In this document: one piece after another, positions 1 through 6,509 of the stretch | Numbering within the stretch: the stretch's first letter is position 1 | Layout of the letters: each line of letters opens with the position of its first letter | Origin: Patescibacteria group bacterium | GTDB taxonomy: Bacteria > Patescibacteriota > Patescibacteriia > Patescibacteriales > GWC2-42-12 | Reading direction: 5' to 3' | Assembly (NCBI GenBank): GCA_018817545.1 | Contig: JAHITL010000042.1 | Coordinates: forward strand, 1-9,968 | Length of the DNA: 9,968 bases | Notes under the pieces: model-generated | The model's database searches: none | Seen by the model: only the letters and a program-made list of their open reading frames with translations | What the model was told of the DNA's origin: nothing | Made by a program: the position numbers and the translations under genes

Positions 1-73
1 AAGAACTTTTTTGGGCAAGCATCCGACTAATTTCTTCGCGTTCGCCCATATTTAATCGCTTGTATTTGTTCAT
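1..73 (-). CDS. IS30-family transposase, N-terminal fragment (cut by window edge)
   Basis: Reading leftward from an ATG at 73-71, 24 codons are open to the window edge. The peptide begins MNKYKRLNMGEREEI and continues SRMLAQKSS. This matches the start of IS30-family transposases, whose N-terminus is a helix-turn-helix (HTH_38 type) with the pattern 'Y..L...ER.EI...L'. In the family this region binds the element's terminal inverted repeats, and a DDE catalytic domain follows further on, outside this window. Whether the transposase is intact cannot be judged here. No clear ribosome-binding site precedes the ATG. It points away from recR and is unlikely to share a transcript with it. The family call rests on a short but characteristic stretch. 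Confidence 0.72.
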   Translation of the reverse strand, partial: MNKYKRLNMGEREEISRMLAQKSS

Positions 74-91
74 AAAATCTAAAGCTTAACA

Positions 92-114
92 TTTTTAGCA
101 TAAAATGCCAAAAA
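92..114. repeat. Hairpin between the IS30-like end and its transposase start
   Basis: Arms TTTTTAGCAT and ATGCCAAAAA pair at 9 of 10 positions around a 3-base AAA loop. It lies about 18 bases upstream of the transposase ATG. Hairpins in this position are known in some insertion sequences, where they limit expression from outside transcription. That role is an inference here; the palindrome itself is directly visible. Confidence 0.55.
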
Positions 115-182
115 TATTGCGTTAGATTCTGGAGACAAAGTTATTTAAAAATTAAAAATTATAAAATTAAAAATTATTTTAA

Positions 183-791
183 ATGTTTTTTCCTTCTTCT
201 ATTCAAAAATTAATTGATTGTTTTTCTAAACTTCCTACAGTTGGTCATAAAACTGCTGAACGTTATGCTTTTTTTTTATTAAAACAAGACTCTGTGTGGT
301 TACAACAATTTGCTCAAAGCATTTCTGAACTTAAAGAAAAAACTACTGTTTGCCAAACTTGCATGGCTATTTCAGAAACTAATCCTTGCTTAATATGCAT
401 CAACAATCAACGCAATAAAGAACAACTTTGTGTAATCGCTGATTTCCGCGATATGTTAGTTTTAGAAGCCACAAAACAATATCACGGATTGTATTTTGTA
501 CTTGGCGGTTTAATCAATACAATAGAAACAATTGGACCTGAACAACTCAATATTAAACAACTTATTAATTATTTAAAAAACAAACAAATTAAAGAAATTA
601 TTATTGCTCTAAGTCCTAATTTAGAAGGTGAAACAACTATTTTATATTTAGCTAAATTATTAAAACAATTAAATCTTGAACAAATAAAAATAACTCGCTT
701 AGTAAGGGGGTTGTCCAGTGGTACTGAGTTAGAATACGCAGATGAAATAACTTTATCTAACGCATTAAAATACAGAAATGAATTGCTATAG
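183..791 (+). CDS. recR: Recombination mediator protein RecR
   Basis: RecR works with RecO (and RecF) to load RecA at single-stranded gaps during recombinational repair. The 202-aa product has the family's usual length of about 200 residues. The N-terminal helix-hairpin-helix is seen as LPTVGHKTAER (17-27). A four-cysteine zinc site follows at C57, C60, C69 and C72, the same positions as in E. coli RecR. A Toprim domain starts near CVIADFRD (83-90) and includes LSPNLEGETT (about 143-152). The C-terminal part keeps the RGLSSGTELEYAD block. The first Toprim acidic position (Glu in E. coli) is Ala here; this position also varies in other RecR proteins. The ATG gives the family-typical start PSSIQKLI. 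No Shine-Dalgarno is visible, and the leader is a short AT-rich direct repeat (about 147-176) containing TATAAAAT at 160-167. The gene is convergent with the DUF11-like gene, 19 bases away, with no terminator hairpin between them. Confidence 0.97.
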   Translation: MFFPSSIQKLIDCFSKLPTVGHKTAERYAFFLLKQDSVWLQQFAQSISELKEKTTVCQTCMAISETNPCLICINNQRNKEQLCVIADFRDMLVLEATKQYHGLYFVLGGLINTIETIGPEQLNIKQLINYLKNKQIKEIIIALSPNLEGETTILYLAKLLKQLNLEQIKITRLVRGLSSGTELEYADEITLSNALKYRNELL

Positions 792-810
792 TGATTAGGT
801 TTGTCAAAAT

Positions 811-2775
811 TTATTCTACAATCCCATCAGTATTAGCAATATTATCATCTTTTAATCTTGTAGTCTGCGCTTCCATTGTTTTTTTAATAGTAGCATTAGT
901 TTCACTATCAATAGCGCTTATATTTGTTCCTGATAATAAAACTAAAATCTTATTACGATTATTTTCTTTTGGCGTAATTTCAATATTAAATTCAGAGTTA
1001 ACTTTATAAGTTGAAATTGGCAAACGACCTATATTCCAAGTAACAATATTATTCTGCTCATCATAATCAAGCGAGCCAACAGAAACATTGCTTTTATTAC
1101 CAAATTTAACATAATCAGGCAACTGAGTGCTTACAATCAAATTATTCAATTCATGTAAATTATTATTAATAGTCCAATAGACTTTCAAACTAGTTGTTTG
1201 ATCAACTTTTGGAGGCAATGGGCCGCTACCAACGGCAATATTATCATCATTAAAATAACGAACTTGTTCTGTTAAATTTAAATCACTGTTAATTTTATTA
1301 ATAATTATATTACTACTATTAGTTTCGCCTGTCTTGACTTTTCTACCCCCAGTGGAAAACTGCGCATAACTTTTTATCTTAGGGCTAGTAGTGCTAGCAA
1401 TTTGATCTTGTTGTTTAATTTTAATACTAAAATCAATCGCGCCTTCACCATCTTTAACTAAATTTTCTAAAGCAGGGATGTCCGCTTTGGTCCAACTAAT
1501 AGCGTTATTTTGTATTTGACCGCTACTTACTTTTACGCTATTCCAATCCAATAAATCGCCTTCTAAAACAGCCATAAGAACAATATCTTTAAGATCGGTT
1601 GCGCTTTTATTAGTATAATTTATTGTATAATTTAATGTCTGTCCAAGATCAGCTCCTTGATCAATTGGCGAACCATTAATAATCATATTTAAATTTAAAC
1701 CACTTTGCAAAATCTCATAACTTAAAACTTTAGAGAAAAAAACATAATTTTTATCACCAGGTGGAGTTGTTGATTTTTGCGCAAGTTTTAAAGTAATAAC
1801 TTGATTATCCTCTTTTTTTTCTTTAACTTTAAATTTTATTTTTAATTCTTGTTCAGCCTTTCCTAAATTACCGACCTGCCATATATTTTTTTCTATTTGT
1901 TTAATAATTGTTGTAGAAGTAGCATCAGCTAAGGAACTAATGGCAACTTCATCTTTAATAATTTCCCAATTATCAGGACAATCAGCTATAATTAAAAAAT
2001 CAGATAAATAATTAATTTCTTTTGCTTTTAATTTTAAACTAATCTCATTTTCTTCATTAACAAAAGCGCTAGAAACAGCTCCAGTAATTACATCCAATCC
2101 AACTTCGTTAATAGCAGTTTCTAAACTAGCTGATTTTTTAAATTCACTAGAAAAATTATCTGGAGTATAGCGCGCGTCAGCTATAATAATATTAGATGAT
2201 CCTGGTTCGCCAACAAGTTTGCCTCTAATTTTTATTATTTCACTTCGACGCGCGTTAACTGTTGCAAAACGATAAATATCATCTCCCTGATTTGCAACTG
2301 GCTCACTATCAAGAAAAACAAAATTTTCAGGATAAGTTAATTTAATTTCAACATTTTTCATACTTATGCGCTCATTATTATTAAAAGTAATAATATAAGA
2401 AAATTCCTCGCCAGCTACTGCTTCTTCGTTACCTTCAATAATTAAATTTACTGATGATAAGCCTGGTCCATAAAGCGCAAAAAAATAATAGCCAGCATAG
2501 ACCAATCCTGTTACAAAAATAACTGTTAATAAAAAACAGCCAAGATGTTTTAACCAACTTTTTTTCTTTCTAACTATCATTTTTTTAACATCAATCATTT
2601 TTCCATTATCATCCTGATAAATTTTTTCCAAACTTTCCTCTATTTCTTGATCTTTTATTTCATCTTCTAAATATTGATCAAAAGCCTCAATATCATCATC
2701 ATTAGCAATTTGCTTATCAACAAATTCTCCCAAACTAGACTTCCCGACCTTAATTTTTATTTCTTTATTATTCAT
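811..2775 (-). CDS. Single-pass surface protein with DUF11-like repeats
   Basis: The 654-aa protein has three parts. Residues 1-75 form an acidic, probably cytoplasmic tail ending in a basic patch (VRKKKSWLK). A single membrane helix spans about 76-100. The rest is a long extracytoplasmic region of beta-rich repeats. Repeats resembling DUF11/CARDB-like immunoglobulin folds are visible near 111-160, 236-316, 362-455 and 524-600, with typical strand endings such as NAISWTK and NIVTWNIGRL. The stretch VGSGPLPPKVDQTT (515-528) is a motif I associate with CPR surface proteins. No catalytic motif or sorting signal is seen. The gene follows the DUF4012 gene on the same strand, 200 bases away, with no intrinsic terminator between, so the two are probably co-transcribed. 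A structural or adhesive envelope role is inferred from architecture only. No Shine-Dalgarno precedes the ATG. Confidence 0.8.
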   Translation of the reverse strand: MNNKEIKIKVGKSSLGEFVDKQIANDDDIEAFDQYLEDEIKDQEIEESLEKIYQDDNGKMIDVKKMIVRKKKSWLKHLGCFLLTVIFVTGLVYAGYYFFALYGPGLSSVNLIIEGNEEAVAGEEFSYIITFNNNERISMKNVEIKLTYPENFVFLDSEPVANQGDDIYRFATVNARRSEIIKIRGKLVGEPGSSNIIIADARYTPDNFSSEFKKSASLETAINEVGLDVITGAVSSAFVNEENEISLKLKAKEINYLSDFLIIADCPDNWEIIKDEVAISSLADATSTTIIKQIEKNIWQVGNLGKAEQELKIKFKVKEKKEDNQVITLKLAQKSTTPPGDKNYVFFSKVLSYEILQSGLNLNMIINGSPIDQGADLGQTLNYTINYTNKSATDLKDIVLMAVLEGDLLDWNSVKVSSGQIQNNAISWTKADIPALENLVKDGEGAIDFSIKIKQQDQIASTTSPKIKSYAQFSTGGRKVKTGETNSSNIIINKINSDLNLTEQVRYFNDDNIAVGSGPLPPKVDQTTSLKVYWTINNNLHELNNLIVSTQLPDYVKFGNKSNVSVGSLDYDEQNNIVTWNIGRLPISTYKVNSEFNIEITPKENNRNKILVLLSGTNISAIDSETNATIKKTMEAQTTRLKDDNIANTDGIVE

Positions 2776-2831
2776 ATATTAGCTTATTTTTCTTATTTAA
2801 TTAGCTATGATAATATAATAACCTATTATAG

Positions 2832-2861
2832 ATCTCTCACTTCGATTACGAAGTTCGAGAT
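2832..2861 (+). repeat. REP-like palindrome, family A, copy 1
   Basis: The arms ATCTCTCACTTCG and CGAAGTTCGAGAT flank an ATTA loop and pair at 11 of 13 positions. The palindrome is preceded by CTATTATAG and followed by GACAAAAAAAG, both shared with the copies at 5951-5980 (inverted) and 6051-6085. It lies in the gap between the DUF4012 and DUF11-like genes. The preceding ATTATA reads TATAAT on the minus strand, but no -35 box is found at the right spacing for the downstream gene. Confidence 0.85.
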
Positions 2862-2875
2862 GACAAAAAAAGAAA

Positions 2876-2977
2876 GTTTTCTTACTTTTCTTATTTCTCT
2901 TATTTATCTTATTTTAATTCTTGCTTTCTTGCTTTCTTACTTTTCTTATTTATCTTATTTATCTTACTTTAATTCTT
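2876..2977. repeat. 47-bp tandem repeat built from short pyrimidine/purine units
   Basis: Two 47-base copies, 2876-2922 and 2931-2977, match at 44 of 47 positions. They are separated by GCTTTCTT (2923-2930), which repeats the start of the second copy. Each copy is itself made of degenerate 8-10 base units such as CTTATTTAT and CTTACTTTT. On the transcribed (minus) strand this reads as a purine-rich run of AAGATAAAT-like units. The second copy runs into the TAA stop codon of the DUF4012 gene (2976-2978). Slippage expansion is the likely origin. Confidence 0.85.
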
Positions 2978-5789
2978 ATTTTTCTTTTAAAATCACAGCC
3001 CAGAATTTATCGGAATTTAAATTATCGCTAATCTGCCACCCTGTTTGACTAACTGATAATCCTTTAGGATATTTCCAAACAGGTAAAAAATCATTGACTA
3101 TTAAATTAGTAGTTATCTGATCAACTCCTGCCCCTGGTTGCTTTTGAACTAATAATGAATAAGGATAAAGCTGTTTTTGAGCTGGATTAATTAAATTTAG
3201 CACTTGATTAATTATTTTATCTGTTACTAATTGATCAGTCGGTGTTATTATTTTATCTATCTTAAACGGTAATTTATATTTTAAAGTTATTGTAATGGAT
3301 TGACCAGGATCAACTTGCGACCAGTTAGCAAAAACTGTTTTATTTAATTCTTGATAAATTTTTGTATTACTAGACTCATCAATTTGAGTATTATTTTCTG
3401 TTGAAGAAATATCTTTATCAATTTGCCAGGAACTTTCTGGTTTTTTAAAATAAATACTATCAACTGTTTCAAAGCCTTGAGCGCTAATCAACTCGCTACC
3501 TTGCGGAACATAAACTCTCATCCAATCAACATTTCTAACTCCAGAAAATGGTTCACGCTTGATGCCCGTATGAGTCCTAGTTATTTTAACAGTATTAATA
3601 ATTGTTTTATCAGGCATTATTTCTGCTTGATGACTAATAACTTCTTTAATCTTGCGATCGCTTTTACCTCCCGCAATATTAGTATTAATAACAGCCAAAT
3701 AATCTTTATTTGTTTCTTTAAAACCACCATCCCATCCTAATTCCACTGTTTTCTTTTGCAATTCTGAATCTTTAAAATTAAATAAAATTTGTTTGCTGCT
3801 AAATAATTGATCAGTAATTTTTAATAATGGTATTAAATTATCTTTAGTAATTCTATTTGGCAATTCAGCAATAATTTTATTCATTAAATCACCAATAATT
3901 TTTTTAGGTTTATTAGTAACATTAGCTTTTTGCTCAGCCAATTCTTGTGTTTTTAACCAAAAATTATCTGCGTCAATTATTATTCCATATTGCTCTGTTA
4001 AATCAATTGGGCCAATTATTCTCAAAAGTTCTTCAATAACTGTTGGTGTAAAACTAATAACGCCATCAACTGTTGGACCACCACTTTTTTCATAAAACCA
4101 CATTAATTTTTTTGCCGAAGTAGGCCAATCAGCCCACCAATTAGCATCCCAAAAATGCCATTGTGGCGCGATTAATTGTAAAGGTTGTGGAGCGATAATT
4201 TTATCTAGCATGCCTGCTTTAACATCATAACTACCTCCACCAGGCACTTCAATATTTTTTAACTTTCCATTGCTAAAATCAAGCAAAGCAAAACTGCCGA
4301 TAAAACCACCGCTAGCTCTAAGCTCTGTATTATTTTGAAAAACTAATAAATAACGTTTATTAGAATTTGTGCCAAGAAAACTGTCTAATTTATCAGCTAA
4401 ACCTACAAGTCCCGTTAAACTACTAGATAAAATAGCAGTTTTTTCTTTAAGTAAAACAAATTGTTGTTGATATTGCTCAGGTAAATCATTTTTATTTATT
4501 GTTGTTAATAAATTATTCAATTCAAGCGCCTTACTAGCAGTCTGACTACCATATAAACGAAAATTATCCAAAATTCCTTTTAAACTTTTGTCTTTATTAT
4601 TTAACGAACTTTCTATAACTAAACTCAAATTTTTTCCTAATTCTGAGCTTAATTGACCTGCTTGCAAAACACGCTTACTAATTGCTGCTAAACGTAAATT
4701 TTTATTAGGCGCAATGATAGCTAGAGATAATAATAAACTATTTATTTCACCTAATTTATCTTGGGCTGATAAAAAATCATCGCCAGCTTTAGAAAAATTT
4801 TCCTGTGCTTGACTAAAATTTAAATCTGAAACTGATTTACCTGCTGAAAAAAGTTGACCAATCGCCTGTTCACTAGTATCCAAAACTTGTGCGCGAATAT
4901 CATTTAATGTTTTACAATAAGTAAAAACCTTAAATGGCAAAATTAAAATTAAAAGTGTTAAAGCAAAAACTCCGACAGGTTGCAAATAAGCTAAACTCGG
5001 ACGAGGTAAAAAATCTTTTATAAAAAAACGTTTTAAAAAAATATTTTTAAAAACATTCTTAAAAATATCAACATAAGATTCTATATTCTGATAAAGTAAA
5101 AGTTTTTTTTGTTTTAATGTTTTTTTGATTATTGATGTTTTAAAATAAATTTTTTGTTTAATTAATTGCCAACTTCCAACAATCATTGATTGCCAACTTC
5201 TAGAAATCGTTAGCCAAAGCGCATAATTTATTTTTCCTAATTTTACAATTAAATAAAAACTGCTTTTACCAATAAAAATAATTGATAATTTAATTGGTGT
5301 TATAATTAATTTTGACAAAACAATAAAAATAAAAAAACTAAATTTGATTAAAAATATTGTTGTTAATCCAATACGGAAACAGATTTTATAAGCCAAAATA
5401 ATTAGCTTTCGGATTAATTCAAAAAGAAATTTAGCTAACAAAACAAAAGCTAATTGATCTATTAAATTTAAATAATCTTTTAACAAAACAAATTTCTTTT
5501 TATTTTGATCTATTAAAATACTAGATTTTTTTTCTACGCATTTTTCTTTTTGCTGTTTTTGATCAATATTTAGTTGCGTTTTTACAACGCCAGAATCTCC
5601 TGTTTTTAATTCATTAGAATTTTCCACAAAAGGACTTTGACATGATATAAAAAATTTTGATTTTAATTCAATGTTTTTTATTTCTTCTTCTTGTTCCAAA
5701 TTTTCTTTTAAATTTACTACAAAACGAGACTGTTTTGTATCAGTAGGCTTAATATTAATATTATTAAATTTTGAGTTCTTTTGACGCAT
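2976..5789 (-). CDS. DUF4012 domain membrane protein
   Basis: The 937-aa product has a charged N-terminal tail (1-105) and a long hydrophobic, Lys-interrupted region (about 112-185) that probably spans the membrane more than once. An Arg/Lys-rich linker follows. A further clear membrane helix lies at about 268-290, just before a large soluble part. The DUF4012 signature is plain: RYLLVFQNNTELRASGGFIG (479-498), then NWWADWPTSAKK (550-561), and FYEKSGGPTVDGVISFTP (565-582). The C-terminal part has strand-rich sequence ending near SITITLKYKLPF. DUF4012 proteins are common in CPR and some Gram-positive lineages; their biochemical role is not established, and LytR-CpsA-Psr-like or envelope roles should not be assumed. 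The ATG at 5789 is the first start after an in-frame TGA. No Shine-Dalgarno is seen. A good promoter lies about 35 bases upstream, and the DUF11-like gene follows. Confidence 0.9.
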   Translation of the reverse strand: MRQKNSKFNNINIKPTDTKQSRFVVNLKENLEQEEEIKNIELKSKFFISCQSPFVENSNELKTGDSGVVKTQLNIDQKQQKEKCVEKKSSILIDQNKKKFVLLKDYLNLIDQLAFVLLAKFLFELIRKLIILAYKICFRIGLTTIFLIKFSFFIFIVLSKLIITPIKLSIIFIGKSSFYLIVKLGKINYALWLTISRSWQSMIVGSWQLIKQKIYFKTSIIKKTLKQKKLLLYQNIESYVDIFKNVFKNIFLKRFFIKDFLPRPSLAYLQPVGVFALTLLILILPFKVFTYCKTLNDIRAQVLDTSEQAIGQLFSAGKSVSDLNFSQAQENFSKAGDDFLSAQDKLGEINSLLLSLAIIAPNKNLRLAAISKRVLQAGQLSSELGKNLSLVIESSLNNKDKSLKGILDNFRLYGSQTASKALELNNLLTTINKNDLPEQYQQQFVLLKEKTAILSSSLTGLVGLADKLDSFLGTNSNKRYLLVFQNNTELRASGGFIGSFALLDFSNGKLKNIEVPGGGSYDVKAGMLDKIIAPQPLQLIAPQWHFWDANWWADWPTSAKKLMWFYEKSGGPTVDGVISFTPTVIEELLRIIGPIDLTEQYGIIIDADNFWLKTQELAEQKANVTNKPKKIIGDLMNKIIAELPNRITKDNLIPLLKITDQLFSSKQILFNFKDSELQKKTVELGWDGGFKETNKDYLAVINTNIAGGKSDRKIKEVISHQAEIMPDKTIINTVKITRTHTGIKREPFSGVRNVDWMRVYVPQGSELISAQGFETVDSIYFKKPESSWQIDKDISSTENNTQIDESSNTKIYQELNKTVFANWSQVDPGQSITITLKYKLPFKIDKIITPTDQLVTDKIINQVLNLINPAQKQLYPYSLLVQKQPGAGVDQITTNLIVNDFLPVWKYPKGLSVSQTGWQISDNLNSDKFWAVILKEK

Positions 5790-5824
5790 AGAAATAACGA
5801 CAACTAAAATATAACTTCATCGTC

Positions 5825-5853
5825 ATTATAGCTCAAAAATTATTTTTCAACAA
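5825..5853 (-). promoter_or_regulatory. Likely sigma70-type promoter for the DUF4012 gene
   Basis: On the minus strand, TTGTTG (5853-5848) is followed by a 17-base spacer and a perfect TATAAT (5830-5825). The start codon at 5789 lies about 35 bases beyond the -10 box, giving a short leader of roughly 28 bases. The -35 box matches only TTG of TTGACA, but the spacing is ideal. The MITE-like element ends about 35 bases further upstream, at 5889. Confidence 0.6.
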
Positions 5854-5950
5854 ATAAATTAGGCATCAAAGTAATCCTAACTGGTAGTGCCTGTCGCCGA
5901 ATGTACGGCGAGGGACCGTTTATTAAATTGTGTCTAGTATTTTTTTTGTC

Positions 5951-5980
5951 ATCTCGAACCCTGTAATCAGGGTGAGAGAT
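5951..5980 (-). repeat. REP-like palindrome, family A, copy 2
   Basis: The arms ATCTCGAACCCTG and CAGGGTGAGAGAT surround a TAAT loop and pair at 11 of 13 positions. This is the inverted orientation of copy 1. Relative to copy 1, the inner stem is changed on both sides (TTCG/CGAA becomes CCTG/CAGG), so pairing is kept. It is part of the left arm of the MITE-like element. Confidence 0.85.
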
Positions 5981-6050
5981 CTGTAATAGCTTATTTTTAA
6001 ACAAAGCCAATTTTTAAAAACAACCTGTGCCGAACTGACGCATATTATAG

Positions 6051-6085
6051 ATCTCTCTCATTGCCAAATGCGCAAGGTTCGAGAT
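6051..6085 (+). repeat. REP-like palindrome, family A, copy 3
   Basis: It shares the outer ATCTCTC, GTTCGAGAT and GACAAAAAAG sequences with copy 1, and the preceding TATTATAG. The centre differs, with a TTGC/GCAA stem and a longer loop (CAAATGC), so it is a more diverged member. It faces copy 2 across about 70 bases and forms part of the right arm of the MITE-like element. Confidence 0.75.
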
Positions 6086-6204
6086 GACAAAAAAGTGTTG
6101 AAATAACAAAAAAAGAAATGAATGACAAAAAAATACTAGACACAATTTAATAAACGATTTCTTCGGCGCGACAGGCCATGTATGTAAAAAATTAAACTCA
6201 TATA

Positions 6205-6236
6205 TTAAAAAAGGAGAGTCATTTTAGGCTCTCCTT
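6205..6236 (-). terminator. Intrinsic terminator of the minus-strand cluster
   Basis: On the minus strand, AAGGAGAGCC and GACTCTCCTT form a 10-base stem with one G-T wobble around a TAAAAT loop, followed directly by a run of T. It lies 57 bases past the stop of the 42-aa gene and is the only classical terminator seen in the window. It closes the 9968-to-6293 cluster and separates it from the MITE-like element and the DUF4012 operon. Confidence 0.88.
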
Positions 6237-6292
6237 ACATAATACCTTATTTAATTTTTTTCCTCACCCCCTTTTTTAATTATTTAATAACT

Positions 6293-6421
6293 TTATCCGT
6301 TTTGCCATTTGGCTTTTAAAGCCTGAATGACAAAAGCAATTTCCTCTATTTTCAAAATCTTTTTTTGGGCATCTTTTATCGCCCTCTCTTCTTCTTGCTT
6401 TTTTTTCCATGGCGTTGCCAT
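6293..6421 (-). CDS. 42-aa charged helical small protein, unknown function
   Basis: An ATG at 6421-6419 opens a 42-codon frame ending in TAA. The product begins MATPWKKKQEEERAI, continues KDAQKKILKIEEIAF and ends VIQALKAKWQNG. It has about 10 Lys/Arg against 6 Asp/Glu and no Cys or membrane segment. After Pro4 the pattern of hydrophobic residues (I22, L23, I25, I28, F30, V31, I32, L35) suggests one amphipathic helix. I do not recognise a family. The evidence for a real gene is strong for its size: GGAGGTGA sits 7 bases before the ATG, the best ribosome-binding site in the window, and an intrinsic terminator follows. It lies 88 bases after the 107-aa membrane protein gene and may have its own promoter. 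A role through binding nucleic acid, ribosome or protein would be guesswork. Confidence 0.72.
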   Translation of the reverse strand: MATPWKKKQEEERAIKDAQKKILKIEEIAFVIQALKAKWQNG

Positions 6422-6428
6422 TATCCTC

Positions 6429-6436
6429 TCACCTCC
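6429..6436 (-). promoter_or_regulatory. Strong Shine-Dalgarno for the 42-aa gene
   Basis: GGAGGTGA on the minus strand is a full match to the anti-Shine-Dalgarno core, with a 7-base spacer to the ATG at 6421. It sits in a G-rich leader (GGGGAGGTGAGAGG). No other gene in the window has a comparable site, so this decides the start and implies high translation. Confidence 0.8.
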
Positions 6437-6441
6437 CCTTT

Positions 6442-6470
6442 TTTTTAAAATCGAAAAATAAATTATTCAA
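6442..6470 (-). promoter_or_regulatory. Candidate weak promoter for the 42-aa gene
   Basis: On the minus strand, TTGAAT (6470-6465), a 17-base spacer and TAAAAA (6447-6442) each match 4 of 6 consensus positions. In DNA this AT-rich, such matches occur often by chance, so this is a candidate only. If real, the leader would be about 15-20 bases and contain little beyond the Shine-Dalgarno. Confidence 0.25.
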
Positions 6471-6509
6471 AACTAATAACAATCTAAATTCGTATTAATT
6501 TTAAATAAT

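Larger units (their letters stand above)
1..140 (-). mobile_element. End of an IS30-like insertion sequence (partial)
   Basis: The transposase start at 73 implies that the element's end lies a few tens of bases upstream of it, at roughly 115-140. Read inward on the minus strand, this stretch gives TTTGTCTCCAGAATC then TAACGCAATA. From memory, the terminal repeat of IS30 itself has a similar 'TCAACGCAAC' stretch, so this is a reasonable candidate inverted repeat. The opposite end lies outside the window, so neither the repeat nor a target duplication can be confirmed, and the outer boundary is approximate. Confidence 0.45.
5889..6176. mobile_element. MITE-like element with long imperfect inverted arms (no ORF)
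   Basis: The outer ends GCCTGTCG (5889-5896) and CGACAGGC (6169-6176) are perfect inverted repeats. Just inside, about 35 bases at 5917-5951 match the reverse complement of 6122-6156 (CGTTTATTAAATTGTGTCTA and on through TTTGTCAT), differing only by one T in a homopolymer. The match then continues inward through the two family-A hairpins (5951-5980 and 6051-6085) to about 5991 and 6044. The right arm has roughly 37 extra bases bounded by two TTTTTTGTCAT copies (minus-strand reading). The left end also has a small hairpin CGCCG-aatgta-CGGCG (5895-5910). No protein is encoded. A non-autonomous transposon or a repeat composite are both possible; no target duplication is clear. Confidence 0.7.

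Noticed and set aside
791..1009. Plus-strand 72-codon open frame after recR
   Set aside because: It lies wholly antisense to the DUF11-like gene, whose protein sequence is well supported; the frame is hydrophobic by virtue of AT-rich antisense and has no ribosome-binding site.
2674..3048. Plus-strand 124-codon open frame
   Set aside because: It is antisense to two genes and to the tandem repeat between them; its Leu/Ser/Tyr/Phe-rich translation is simply the repeat read on the pyrimidine strand.
3423..3740. Plus-strand 105-codon open frame
   Set aside because: It is antisense inside the DUF4012 coding region and has no recognisable domain.
5889..6176. CRISPR array
   Set aside because: The repeats are inverted and palindromic, not regularly spaced direct repeats, and no cas gene is present.
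5790..6292. tRNA, riboswitch or other structured RNA in the gene-free stretch
   Set aside because: The visible structure is explained by the inverted repeat, its hairpins and the terminator; no tRNA arms or known riboswitch cores were seen.
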